This document shows positions 1 through 7,706 of a stretch of DNA of 64,000 nucleotides, one piece after another; the stretch's first letter is position 1, and every line of letters begins with the position of its first letter. The translations under genes were made by a program, and so were the position numbers. Below the pieces are notes generated by a model. The model did not search any database, was not told where the DNA came from, and saw nothing but the letters and a program-made list of their open reading frames with translations. The stretch is from JBFMAI01 sp040755725 (GTDB lineage Bacteria; Planctomycetota; Phycisphaerae; UBA1845; Fen-1342). The stretch is from contig JBFMAI010000027.1 in NCBI GenBank assembly GCA_040755725.1, forward strand, positions 1 through 64,000. Reading direction: 5' to 3'.

Positions 1-449
1 CGACGCGTGATGTGCTCCCGCCGACCGGCCCACCTTACACCCTCTCCATTCGCCAACAGCCCACACGGTTCCACCTCGTTCAGGCTGCTGACCTGCGCCG
101 GAGCCCCACCATGGACCCCGCACCATTGGCAATGTCTCATAATCCGGCCAGAGTCAAATAAACCCCGGCCTTCACCCGTATCGCTCGACCGCGACCCCAA
201 TCGACGCGCTCTTCCTCACTCATTTGCCGCCTCCCTCGGGAGCTGCCGGCGGGCAATCGCCGCGCCGTTGGTGTTCGCAACGGCGCCTGCCTCGGCGCAC
301 CGGGGGCAGCCCGTCTGACGGTCGCGGGAACCACCCGAATACTGGGGAAGCCGGCAATCCGGCCGCAAAAGCACCCAATTGCAGTGCGATGGCGGCGGAG
401 AGCCGCTTGAGGCTACCGCAGAACCCCCCTCCCGCGCAGGTCGCCGCGG

Positions 450-498
450 CGACTCGTCCGCAACGGCGGACGAGTCGGTCGCCGTGGTGACCGACTCG
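450..498. repeat. two overlapping alternative hairpins
   Basis: Bases 450-461 (CGACTCGTCCGC) pair perfectly with 466-477. Bases 471-480 (CGAGTCGGTC) pair perfectly with 489-498. The two stems share bases 471-477, so only one can form at a time. A 15-base part of this region (492-506) recurs as its exact reverse complement at 14317-14331 (CGCCACAGCGAGTCG), so it belongs to a dispersed repeat. Confidence 0.6.
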
Positions 499-774
499 CT
501 GTGGCGCGGATGGGCTGGGGAGGGGTAGAAACCCACGGGAGAAACCGCTGTCTAGATGCTATAGCCCATGTAGATCCAGGTTTCGGGATAGCCGCTTGAC
601 CCTGCCGGGACGCCCCGCGCCTTGGCCCGGCAGGTTTGTGGATTAGCCGCTTGGGCCGGCACAGAACCGTCGGTCGGTGACCGCTCCGGCCGCAGGCCGT
701 GTGCAACTCAACGCCCAGGCAGCCCCGCGGAACGGTCGAAAGGGCTCGGTCCGTGCGGTTGTCACGGGGGCGTG

Positions 775-860
775 CGACGAAGAAAGGGGACCGGCCCTGC
801 GTCCGCCGGCGTCGCCCGACGCCGGCGGCATTGCCGCGGTGCCTGTCCCCCTTCTTGTCG
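775..860. repeat. long imperfect palindromic repeat
   Basis: The outer arms 775-795 and 841-860 are near-complementary (CGAC-AAGAA-GGGGAC-GGC in the left-arm reading, about three differences). They enclose a perfect 11-bp stem, 803-813 (CCGCCGGCGTC) with 818-828, around a 4-base loop. The whole could fold into one long hairpin and looks like a dispersed palindromic element, not a gene. Confidence 0.55.
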
Positions 861-901
861 TGCTCGGCTGGCATTACCTGAATGCCAGGCCTCCTACCAA
901 T

Positions 902-932
902 GCGTGCCACAGGCGAGACGCCTGTGGCACGC
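902..932. terminator. perfect 14-bp hairpin after the dockerin exoprotein gene
   Basis: 902-915 (GCGTGCCACAGGCG) and 919-932 are perfect reverse complements around a 3-base loop. The hairpin lies 7 bases beyond the stop of the minus-strand gene ending at 939, so it is well placed to end that transcript, although no T-run follows. The sequence resembles a palindrome widely dispersed in planctomycete genomes, so its terminator role is inferred. Confidence 0.5.
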
Positions 933-938
933 AGAGGC

Positions 939-3173
939 CTACGGGCACGGGACCGGCTGCCCGCCGCCGGACGACAGCAAACCGACAAACGGGTTGATGT
1001 CGCCGAAGCCGTTTGGTCCGCCGTACTGCCCGTCGCCGTTGATGTCGGAGTTCTGCTCCGGGCAGTACGGGTTCTGGCTCTTCCACGCCGGGAAGTTCGA
1101 CAGCGCCAGGACGAAGGGGTTGATGTCCCCGAAGTCGATGAAGCCGTCGCAGTTCAGGTCGCCGCGGCAGACGGTGCGACCGATGCGCAGGACGGCGCCG
1201 GTGGTGCCGAAGGGCGTGCCGGTGCCGTTGACCAGCACGTACAGCTCGCCGTTGGCGTCCTGCCCGAACCCGAGCACCGAAACGTCGAGGGCTTCGGCGC
1301 CGGCGATCTGGAACTCACGGATTTGGTTACCGGCGTCGAGGTAGAACAGCCGGCCGTTGTTGTTGAACGTCCGGGCGAACTCGCCGAACACATAGCGGCC
1401 CGCGAGGGCCGGCAGCGCACTGCCACGGTAGACGAAGCCGCCGATGACCGAGATGCCCTCGTCGTGGTCATACTCGGCGATGGGGTCGATCAGGCCGGCG
1501 GGCACGTCGAGCACGCGGTCGGTCACGTAGCCGGGCTGGTTGCCGTTGAACAGGAAGTAGAAGGAGCCTTCCTTGTGCCGCCAGCCGTAGTTCCCGCCGG
1601 CGGTGACGAGGTTGACTTCCTCGATGTCGTTCTGACCCACGTCGCCGACGTAGAGGTCGCCCGTTTGCGCGTCGAACGAGAAGCGGAACGGGTTGCGGAA
1701 CCCGTAGGCGTAGATTTCCTCGACGTACCCCATCTGGCCGACGAACGGGTTGTCCTGGGGGATGCCGTACCGGCCGTTGGCGGAGTTGTTGCCCAGTGGG
1801 TCGATGCGGAGGAGGCTGCCGAGGATGGTTCCCGGGTTGGCTCCATTGCCTTCGCAACCGTGGCCGACGAGCGGCACGCCCAGCGACACGCCGTCGTCAC
1901 GGTCGTCGCGGCCACCGCCATCGCCCAGGGCGATATACAGCCGACTGTCGGGACCGAAGTTCAGGGCGCCCGCGTTGTGGTTGAACTGCGGTTGGTCGAT
2001 GCGGAGCAGCTCGCGGCGGCTGTTGGGGTCGACGACCGAGTTCGGGTCGGTCGGGTTGGGGACCTGCCATTCCGCGATGACGGTCTGGTGGTTGGGGATC
2101 GTGCCCGTCGGCATCGTGGTGAAGTCGGGGATGCCGGTCGCCGGTTCCGAGGTGTACGTGTAGAGCAACCCGTTGCTCGCGTAGCTGGGATGGAAAGCGA
2201 CGCCGAGCAGCCCGCGCTCGTCAAACGAGTTCGGGCCGGAGATTCCCAGGGGCACGAGCCGGCTGCTGACATCGAGGAAGACCGACTTACTGCCGTTGTC
2301 CAGGTTGATCGCCCAAACGACGCCGACCTGGTCCGTGACGTAGAGCCGACGGGAGTGCCCCGGCGCAAACGTGCCCCAGTTCGGGGCCGTCAGTCCAGTG
2401 GCGATGGGCTGGAGCCGCACGGTCCGGTCGCCCAGCGGAATCGGATCGGGGATCGGGTCGTCCAACGGCACGGGGGCAACGCGGCCGCGGATCTCGCCGG
2501 CGGGAAAGTTCGTGGTGTGGACGTTCATGTACCAGCGTCCCAGCCGCAGGTCGGTGACCTGCTGGGCCGTCAGGACGGCGGAGCCGCGAATGGGGCTGCC
2601 GTTCGGCAGGCCGACCTGCACGCCGGCGTTCTGGCACGGGCCGGCCGGCCCGTGGAAGTGTGCCGCGGTTTGGGCACTGGACAGCCCGCTGAAGCTGATT
2701 TCCCAGGCCAGCGTGTTGGTCAGCGGGTACAGCGTGGCGTCGCCGGTGCCGGTGGCCGTGGTGGCGACCGGGGGGTTCTCCTGGAACCCGTCGAGCGTGA
2801 TCAAGTAGTCCTCGGCGTTGGGATCCACGCGGATGAGCCCGACCATGCCGAAGAAGCAGTGCGGCCGGCAGAAGTACGGGATTTCGCTAACGCCTGCCGG
2901 GACGACGAACTCGTAGACGAGGTTGCCGGGATCGACCATCGCGTCGAAGTACAGCCCGTCGTAGACGCAGTTGGTACCCGAAGTCACCGTGTGATGGCCC
3001 TGTTCCCAGACCCAGCGCACGGTGTCGCCGGCGGCCACCGTCACGGTGGACGGCACGAACACGTTGTCCCGCACCTTCACCTCGTGGACGAGGGCGCCGG
3101 CCGGGGCGGCCGCGGCCAACGTCAACAGCATGAGCAATAGCCGATTTCTCGGAAGGGGTCTCACGCGACTCAT
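939..3173 (-). CDS. secreted copper-site/CHRD/PQQ-type sugar dehydrogenase-like protein with dockerin module
   Basis: This is a multidomain exoprotein of 744 aa. The start at 3173 was chosen because AAAGGAG lies just upstream and a signal peptide (residues 1 to about 28) follows at once. Domains in order: a cupredoxin-like domain (about 29-115) with a complete-looking copper site (H in GHHTVT, then FCRPHCFFGM giving Cys, His, Met); a CHRD-like domain (about 118-230, with HFHGPA and FPAGEIRG); a soluble quinoprotein glucose/sorbosone dehydrogenase-like propeller (about 250-665, with ERGLLGVAFHP and GDGGGRDD); and a C-terminal dockerin-like pair (GDLNCDGFIDFGDINPF and NGDGQ...GFGDINPF). Substrate and cofactor are unknown. 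It probably acts at the cell surface. Family calls are firm; the physiological role is not. Confidence 0.88.
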   Translation of the reverse strand: MSRVRPLPRNRLLLMLLTLAAAAPAGALVHEVKVRDNVFVPSTVTVAAGDTVRWVWEQGHHTVTSGTNCVYDGLYFDAMVDPGNLVYEFVVPAGVSEIPYFCRPHCFFGMVGLIRVDPNAEDYLITLDGFQENPPVATTATGTGDATLYPLTNTLAWEISFSGLSSAQTAAHFHGPAGPCQNAGVQVGLPNGSPIRGSAVLTAQQVTDLRLGRWYMNVHTTNFPAGEIRGRVAPVPLDDPIPDPIPLGDRTVRLQPIATGLTAPNWGTFAPGHSRRLYVTDQVGVVWAINLDNGSKSVFLDVSSRLVPLGISGPNSFDERGLLGVAFHPSYASNGLLYTYTSEPATGIPDFTTMPTGTIPNHQTVIAEWQVPNPTDPNSVVDPNSRRELLRIDQPQFNHNAGALNFGPDSRLYIALGDGGGRDDRDDGVSLGVPLVGHGCEGNGANPGTILGSLLRIDPLGNNSANGRYGIPQDNPFVGQMGYVEEIYAYGFRNPFRFSFDAQTGDLYVGDVGQNDIEEVNLVTAGGNYGWRHKEGSFYFLFNGNQPGYVTDRVLDVPAGLIDPIAEYDHDEGISVIGGFVYRGSALPALAGRYVFGEFARTFNNNGRLFYLDAGNQIREFQIAGAEALDVSVLGFGQDANGELYVLVNGTGTPFGTTGAVLRIGRTVCRGDLNCDGFIDFGDINPFVLALSNFPAWKSQNPYCPEQNSDINGDGQYGGPNGFGDINPFVGLLSSGGGQPVPCP

Positions 3174-3246
3174 GTTCTGCTCCTTTGCTTTCCATGACCA
3201 AGACCTTCGACCTGCTGTCCGGACGCCGTAGTCCGGACCCCATCGG

Positions 3247-3510
3247 TCAACGCCCCGCGTCCAGCAGCTCGCGCAGCAAGGGCGGACAACGGGCAATTCT
3301 CAGGCGCTCGCTCGGCAGCCCGCGTAGCAGGCGCACGCCGCTGCGGTCTACCGAGGTAACGTCCCACAAATCCAGCTCCACACGGGGGGCCTGCGCGAGG
3401 GCCGCGCGGCACGCGGCCTCCAACTCCCCGACCCACTCCGCCGCCAGCTCACCTTCGAGCTTCAGCGTCATGGCTGCGCCGTTGTCGGGTACGGTCGTAA
3501 TGCGAAACAT
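3247..3510 (-). CDS. STAS-domain protein (anti-sigma-factor-antagonist-like)
   Basis: This 87-aa protein has a short STAS fold: an N-terminal strand (FRITTVPDNGAAMTLKLEGEL), a helix rich in Ala and Glu, and the central VELDLWDVTSVDRSGVRLL stretch. In that stretch the S-V-D-R-S-G segment corresponds to the phosphorylatable D-S-G/T-G loop of SpoIIAA-like proteins. Stand-alone STAS proteins usually take part in partner-switching control of sigma factors. No anti-sigma kinase or sigma factor lies nearby, so its partner is elsewhere or absent. It is on the same strand as the upstream ROK kinase but about 280 bases away. Confidence 0.72.
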   Translation of the reverse strand: MFRITTVPDNGAAMTLKLEGELAAEWVGELEAACRAALAQAPRVELDLWDVTSVDRSGVRLLRGLPSERLRIARCPPLLRELLDAGR

Positions 3511-3791
3511 GGTTCAGCACACACCCGCCACAGAATCCGGCCCGACGCCGGGAATGGGGGTTCATTCCCCGTGCCACACGGGCGGCGGTCTGCGGCGAAT
3601 CGGCGGAACTCGTTGTGGCTGAATTGGTTAGCGCGGCTTGCCCGCTGCGGGGCCCCGTGGCTCGGCGGTCCCGCCCTCCCGATACGTCGTGAATCTCACG
3701 GGCCGCGACGCCGACGTTCACAGGTCGCGCGGTCGTCAGAGCGCCGGCCGGCAAACCAGCGTGTGTTCCTGGGAACCCCCGTTCGAAGTCC

Positions 3792-4685
3792 TCAGGCCGA
3801 CGCCCGGGCGAGCAGGGCCGCGCCGATCACGCCGGCGTCATCCGACCGCAGGGCGGCCTGCTCGATCACCAGTTCCGCCGGCACCAGATCGCCGCGATAG
3901 CGGTCCAGCGCCGCGCGGGCATCCTCGACGAGTTCCGGGTGGTGGTCGATCACCCCTCCGCCGAGCGCGATGCACTCGGGAGCGTAGACGTACACCACGT
4001 CCGCCAGCGCCACCGCCAAACCGCGCGCCGCTCGTTCGCGGACCGCCTCGGACAAGACCGATTCCGTCGCGGAACCGAGTGGCTTCCCGGGTGGAGCGCG
4101 GCCCTGAAGTACCGAGCCGGCGGCCACGGCGGACAGGCACCCCGGCACGCCGGCGACGTCCACGGGAGCGTCCGGGGCGGTATCGACCACCAGTAAGCCG
4201 AAGTGCCCCGCGCCGCCGCGCGTGTGGCGCACGAGCCGGCCGTCCAGGATCACGCTGCCGCCGACGCCCGTTCCGAGCGAGAGGTAGACGAAGCGGGCCG
4301 GCCGCCAATCGAGGTGGTGCCATTGGGCCCAGCCGGCGGCGTTCACGTCGGACTCGACGAACACGGCGTGGCCGATGGCACCCGCAAGGTACTCGCGCAC
4401 GTCAACGCCTTCGAGCTCGGGCAGGTTTAGCGCCCGTTGCAGGATGCCCGTCGCCGGATCGCGCAGGCCCGGCAGGGCCACGCCGATCGGCACCAGGGGC
4501 GGGCCGAGCTCATTCGTAATCCGCCGCACACTGTCGCGCAGGAGGGTGCCCAGCCGCTCCGGGTCGCCGCCGGCGGGGGTGTCCGCGTCGCGCCGGGCGG
4601 CGATGCGGCCGTCGGCGGTCACGGCCCCGACGCGCACGTGCGTGCCGCCGATGTCGATGCCGACGGTGAAGTCCTTGACGCTCAT
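3792..4685 (-). CDS. ROK-family sugar kinase (glucokinase-like)
   Basis: This 297-aa protein is predicted to phosphorylate a hexose or amino sugar with ATP. The N-terminal phosphate loop GIDIGGTHVRVG (residues about 9-20), the ESDVNAAGWAQ segment with the expected catalytic Asp, and GTGVGGSVILDG fit the ROK family. The usual zinc motif (CGCGxxGCxE) is degenerate: the stretch after GAGHFGLLVVD reads A-P-V-D-V-A-G-V-P-G-C-L-S with only one Cys. The E-x-G-H motif has Ala in place of Glu. It is therefore a divergent member whose activity needs testing. It lies upstream of the STAS gene on the same strand. Confidence 0.82.
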   Translation of the reverse strand: MSVKDFTVGIDIGGTHVRVGAVTADGRIAARRDADTPAGGDPERLGTLLRDSVRRITNELGPPLVPIGVALPGLRDPATGILQRALNLPELEGVDVREYLAGAIGHAVFVESDVNAAGWAQWHHLDWRPARFVYLSLGTGVGGSVILDGRLVRHTRGGAGHFGLLVVDTAPDAPVDVAGVPGCLSAVAAGSVLQGRAPPGKPLGSATESVLSEAVRERAARGLAVALADVVYVYAPECIALGGGVIDHHPELVEDARAALDRYRGDLVPAELVIEQAALRSDDAGVIGAALLARASA

Positions 4686-4721
4686 CGGGTCCGCCCAACG
4701 GCTGCCGGCCGGGCCGCTGAA

Positions 4722-5189
4722 TCAGCCGGCCAGCGCGAAGGTGACATCCACCTCGGTCGTCGCGTTGAGGGGCAGCTCCGCGACGCCGACGGCGGCCCGG
4801 GCGTGCCGGCCCGCGTCGCCAAACAGCTCGGCCAGCAGGTCGCTGGCGCCGTTGGCGACTTTATGAATGTCGGTGAAGCCGGAGTTGGCCGCGACGTACA
4901 CGATGACCTTCAGGACGCGGGTCAGGCGGTCGAGGCCGCCGGCGACGTTGGCCGCGACAGCTACCGCGTTCAGGGCGCAGAGCCGCGCCGACGCCTGGGC
5001 GTCCTCCAGCGACCGACCGCTGCCGCCGACCTTACCCGTGTACGCGACCTTGCCGTCTTGCAGCGGAATCTGCCCGCTGAGGAACAACAGGTCGCCGTGG
5101 CGCAGGGCGGGAACATACGCTCCGACCGGGGCGGTGACGGGCGGCAGCCTGAGACCCAGCTTGTTCAAGCGTTCACTCGGTGTGCTCAT
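4722..5189 (-). CDS. ridA: RidA/YjgF/YER057c-family reactive imine deaminase
   Basis: This 155-aa protein is predicted to hydrolyse reactive enamine/imine intermediates from PLP enzymes. Starting at MSTPSERL gives a normal-length RidA-like protein. Typical parts are LRHGDLLFLSGQIPL, the helix ASARLCALNAVAVAANV, LDRLTRVLKVIVYVA, and the C-terminal RAAVGVAELPLNATTEVDV, whose Arg is the conserved catalytic residue. Its start lies inside the last codons of scpA (17-bp overlap), so the two are probably translationally coupled. Confidence 0.88.
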   Translation of the reverse strand: MSTPSERLNKLGLRLPPVTAPVGAYVPALRHGDLLFLSGQIPLQDGKVAYTGKVGGSGRSLEDAQASARLCALNAVAVAANVAGGLDRLTRVLKVIVYVAANSGFTDIHKVANGASDLLAELFGDAGRHARAAVGVAELPLNATTEVDVTFALAG

Positions 5190-6045
5190 GGGGGGCTTCC
5201 TCGGAGGGAGACGGCGCGGACGGCACCTCGGCGACGCCGGGCGCCGACTCCAACGCCTCCATCGCAGCGCTGGGGGGCGGTTCGGACAGAGGGGCGGCGG
5301 TCGCCTGCGGCGCCGGCGCTTCGTCCGGGACTTCCTCCAGCAGAAACAAGTAGATTGTGCCGAATATCCGCTCCTGCTCGGCACGGACGCGATGCGAACG
5401 GATCAGCTCCAGCAAGGCCAGGAAACGTCCGATGACCTGCAACCGGTCCGCCTGGCCGTCGAACAGCGTCTCGAACGTCGTCGGCCCCTCCCGTTCCAGG
5501 ATCGCCACGATTTCCGCCGCGTGCAACTCGATGGGCACGTCGGCATAGTGGATTTCCTGGCGGCCGGGGCCCTGGCCAATCGCGGTCATGACCCGGCCGA
5601 AGGCGGTCAGCAGGTCCCAGACCTGGACCTCCTCCAGTTCCAGCCCCTCCAGCTCCTTCGGCCGGGCCGCGGGCCGGCGGACATAGCGGGCGGCGCGGTC
5701 GTCGGCGGCGCGGCCGAGTTGCCGGGCCGCGTCCTTGAACCGCTTGTATTCCAGCAGTTGCCGCACGAGCGGGGCCCGCGGGTCGGTCGTGTCGTCCAGG
5801 TCTTCCAGCGGCGGCGAGGGCAGCAGCGAGCGTGACTTCAGCTCGATCAGGGTCGAGGCGAGCACGAGGAACTCGCCGGCGGTGTCGGGGTCGAGCTGCT
5901 GGAGCAGGCGGACGTGCTCGATGTACTGCTCGGTGATCCGTGCCAGGGGGATGTCGAGGATGTCCACCTCGTCCCGCCGGATCAGATACAGGAGCAGGTC
6001 CAGCGGCCCGGAGAAGACGTCGAGTTGGACGCGATAGTCACTCAC
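5173..6045 (-). CDS. scpA: segregation and condensation protein ScpA
   Basis: This is the kleisin subunit that joins SMC and ScpB in chromosome condensation. The conserved N-terminus is YRVQLDVFSGPLDLLLYLI, followed by DEVDILDIPLARITEQY. A C-terminal winged-helix region precedes an acidic/Pro-rich tail ending near EEAPHEHTE. The GTG at 6045 (or TTG at 6051) is taken as start; the longer open frame upstream runs through the GxxExxY gene and has no ScpA homology. No Shine-Dalgarno sequence is obvious, because an inverted-repeat element begins only about 18 bases upstream. It overlaps ridA. scpB is not in this window. Confidence 0.9.
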   Translation of the reverse strand: MSDYRVQLDVFSGPLDLLLYLIRRDEVDILDIPLARITEQYIEHVRLLQQLDPDTAGEFLVLASTLIELKSRSLLPSPPLEDLDDTTDPRAPLVRQLLEYKRFKDAARQLGRAADDRAARYVRRPAARPKELEGLELEEVQVWDLLTAFGRVMTAIGQGPGRQEIHYADVPIELHAAEIVAILEREGPTTFETLFDGQADRLQVIGRFLALLELIRSHRVRAEQERIFGTIYLFLLEEVPDEAPAPQATAAPLSEPPPSAAMEALESAPGVAEVPSAPSPSEEAPHEHTE

Positions 6046-6062
6046 GCTCAAGTTCTCAAAGG

Positions 6063-6096
6063 CAACCGCCAAGGCGCGACGAGCGCCAAGGTCGCC
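6063..6096. repeat. left terminal inverted repeat of the GxxExxY cassette
   Basis: This 34-base arm lies between the stop of the GxxExxY gene and the start of scpA. It matches the reverse complement of 6519-6552 with three mismatches. Its outer end CAACCGCC is shared with the element at 12827-12998. Confidence 0.7.
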
Positions 6097-6101
6097 GGGA
6101 C

Positions 6102-6500
6102 TCAACTGACTACTATGCGCTGGATGCCGTCGCGCGGCACGGGCACGTTGAAATTGACCAGCAGGCCGCGAGAATGCCCGGTCATCTTCAGGTACGAGAT
6201 GACCTGGGCCGTGTGTACGTCGTTGATCGCCTCGACGGCCTTCAGCTCGACGATCAGGGAACCCCCGACCTGCAAATCGATGCGGCCCTTGCCCGCCGGG
6301 TGTCCTTTGTATGACAAGTTGATCGTGGCCTGGCGCGCGAAGGGGACGCCACGCAGCGTCCATTCCACGTCGAGCGCTGACTCGTAAGCAGTCTCCGGTA
6401 AACCCGGCCCGAGAACGCGGTGTACCTCAATGGCCGCCCCGATAGCCTCGTGGGCCAGGTGATCCATTTCGGCGCCGGGTTCCCGTGTGCTCTTCACCAT
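6102..6500 (-). CDS. GxxExxY protein (PDDEXK_3-like family)
   Basis: This 132-aa protein has the defining motif as G33-L-P-E36-T-A-Y39, after the typical IGAAIEVHRVLGPGL lead-in. It also has a nuclease-type core with Asp75 (GRIDLQVGG) and Glu85-x-Lys87 (IVELKAVE), as in PD-(D/E)xK enzymes, followed by AQVISYLKMTG and a C-terminal LLVNFNVPVPRDGI. The family function is unknown; nuclease activity is inferred from the fold. The gene sits inside inverted repeats between two housekeeping genes, which suggests it travels as a cassette. Confidence 0.85.
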   Translation of the reverse strand: MVKSTREPGAEMDHLAHEAIGAAIEVHRVLGPGLPETAYESALDVEWTLRGVPFARQATINLSYKGHPAGKGRIDLQVGGSLIVELKAVEAINDVHTAQVISYLKMTGHSRGLLVNFNVPVPRDGIQRIVVS

Positions 6501-6518
6501 CTGCTCTCAGGTCCTCTT

Positions 6519-6552
6519 GGCGTCCATGGCGCTCGTGGCGCCTTGGCGGTTG
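6519..6552. repeat. right terminal inverted repeat of the GxxExxY cassette
   Basis: This 34-base arm starts 19 bases upstream of the GxxExxY start codon and ends 9 bases short of the trpS stop codon. It pairs with 6063-6096 (31/34). Confidence 0.7.
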
Positions 6553-6561
6553 GAACTGCGG

Positions 6562-7533
6562 TCAGGTCTTCACGGTGACCAGGCCGCAGGCGTCGCGGAC
6601 CTCGGCCATGACCTCCTGGGCCACGGCCCGGGCACGGGCGGCGCTGGTGCGCAGCATGTCCTCCACGTCGTCCGGGCGGGCCGCCCATTGGGCGCGGTGC
6701 TCCCGGCGTGGGCCGAACCGTTCCTCATACAGCTCCGCCAGCCGCTTCTTCGCCTCGCCGTAGCCCATTCCCGGCGCCCGGTACCGCCGCTCCCATTCTT
6801 CAACCTCCGCCGGCGGGGCCATCAGCTTCAGCAGGGCGAAAACGGTGCACGTCTCCGGGTTCTTGGGCTCGTCCACGGGCGTGCTGTCGGTCTTGATGCC
6901 CATGATCCGCTTGCGCATCGCCTTCGGGTCGCCGAAGAGGTCGATCGTGTTGCCGTAGCTCTTGCTCATCTTCTGGCCGTCGAGGCCGGGGACGACGGGG
7001 GCCTCGTTGAGGCGCGGCTCGGGGCGGACGAAGACGGGGCGATAGGTCTGGTTGAAGTACCCGGCCATGTCCTGCGTCATCTCGATGTGCTGGACCTGGT
7101 CGCGGCCGACCGGGACCAGGTGGCTGCGGTAGATCAGGATGTCGGCCGCCATCAGCAGCGGATAGCAGAACAGGCCCATGTTCACGGGCAGCCCCTTGGC
7201 GGTCTTGTCCTTGAACGAGTGCGCCCGCTCCAGCAGCCCGCGGCCGGTCACCGTCGAGAGAATCCACGCCAGCTCGGTGACTTCGGGCACGTCGCTCTGG
7301 CGGAAGAACGTGGCCTTACGGGGGTCCAGCCCCATCGCCAGGTAGTCGATCGCCACGTCGCGCGTCAGGGCCCGCAGCCGGTCCGCGTCCCGGACCGTGG
7401 TCAGTGAGTGGTAGTTCGCAATGAAGTAGAAGCACTCGTGCTCGTGTTGCAGCTCGATGTGCTGCTTCATCGCCCCGAAGTAATTGCCCAGATGCAGCAC
7501 CCCGGACGGCTGAATGCCCGACAACACGCGCAT
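6562..7533 (-). CDS. trpS: tryptophan--tRNA ligase
   Basis: This class Ic aminoacyl-tRNA synthetase charges tRNA-Trp in the cytoplasm. At 323 aa it has the usual length. The HIGH-type signature is HLGN at residues 14-17 (in GVLHLGNYFGAM), and the second signature KMSKS is at 188-192. Intervening conserved parts include YFIANYHSLT, SDVPEVTELAW and VPVGRDQVQHIEMTQD. It is followed on the same strand by the GxxExxY cassette and scpA-ridA. Confidence 0.95.
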   Translation of the reverse strand: MRVLSGIQPSGVLHLGNYFGAMKQHIELQHEHECFYFIANYHSLTTVRDADRLRALTRDVAIDYLAMGLDPRKATFFRQSDVPEVTELAWILSTVTGRGLLERAHSFKDKTAKGLPVNMGLFCYPLLMAADILIYRSHLVPVGRDQVQHIEMTQDMAGYFNQTYRPVFVRPEPRLNEAPVVPGLDGQKMSKSYGNTIDLFGDPKAMRKRIMGIKTDSTPVDEPKNPETCTVFALLKLMAPPAEVEEWERRYRAPGMGYGEAKKRLAELYEERFGPRREHRAQWAARPDDVEDMLRTSAARARAVAQEVMAEVRDACGLVTVKT

Positions 7534-7675
7534 GGACTCGTCTCCGGCGGCCCGCGCCGAAGGCGTGGCGCGGCCGCGACCTCAATCCCGGCAGTAGACC
7601 ACGACCGGCCGCCCGCTGCAACCCGCCTCCCAAGGCGCCAGGACAACGCGCGTTCCCAGCGTGGACCCGCCCGCC

Positions 7676-7705
7676 GGGTGGGCAAGCCTCCCGGCGAGCC
7701 GTGCC
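7676..7705. repeat. partial copy of dispersed GC-rich palindromic repeat
   Basis: The core AAGCCTCCCGGCGAGCCG matches the other copies of this intergenic family (18626-18676, 40111-40173, 51643-51675, 54943-54995, 63121-63175). This copy is truncated and lies in the gap between trpS and the kinase-like lipoprotein gene. Confidence 0.5.
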
Positions 7706-7706
7706 T

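Larger units (their letters stand above)
1..938. other. gene-free region rich in palindromes
   Basis: I find no convincing gene here. Open frames exist on both strands, but they are Arg/Pro/Gly-rich, overlap one another and match no family I know. The stretch contains several perfect or near-perfect inverted repeats (about 450-498, 601-634, 775-860 and 902-932). This looks like an accumulation of intergenic palindromic repeats of the kind common in planctomycete genomes. The inverted pair at 601-609/626-634 is a perfect 9-bp stem. Confidence 0.6.
6063..6552. mobile_element. GxxExxY cassette bounded by 34-bp terminal inverted repeats
   Basis: The left repeat 6063-6096 (starting CAACCGCCAAGGCGC) and the right repeat 6519-6552 (ending CGCCTTGGCGGTTG) are reverse complements at 31 of 34 positions. 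Between them is a single gene of the GxxExxY family. The element fills almost all of the gap between trpS (stop at 6562) and scpA (start about 6045). Each arm is built of imperfect 9-base units of the form CGCCAAGGn. No transposase is present, so it would have to move in trans or by an unrecognised route. A related element without a gene lies at 12827-12998. Confidence 0.65.

Noticed and set aside
882..3140. A long plus-strand open frame opposite the dockerin exoprotein
   Set aside because: It is the antisense shadow of a gene with clear domains. Its own translation is repetitive in Val/Gly/Asp/Arg with no family match. Long shadows like this recur throughout the window because of the high GC content.
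3612..3690. A tRNA-like stretch (GTGGCTGAATTGGTTAGCGCGG resembles a D arm)
   Set aside because: There is no matching acceptor stem, anticodon loop or T-arm GGTTCGAATC sequence, so it cannot fold as a tRNA.
6046..6363. An upstream extension of scpA to 6363
   Set aside because: The extra N-terminal residues lack ScpA homology and run antiparallel in reading sense through the well supported GxxExxY gene and an inverted repeat.
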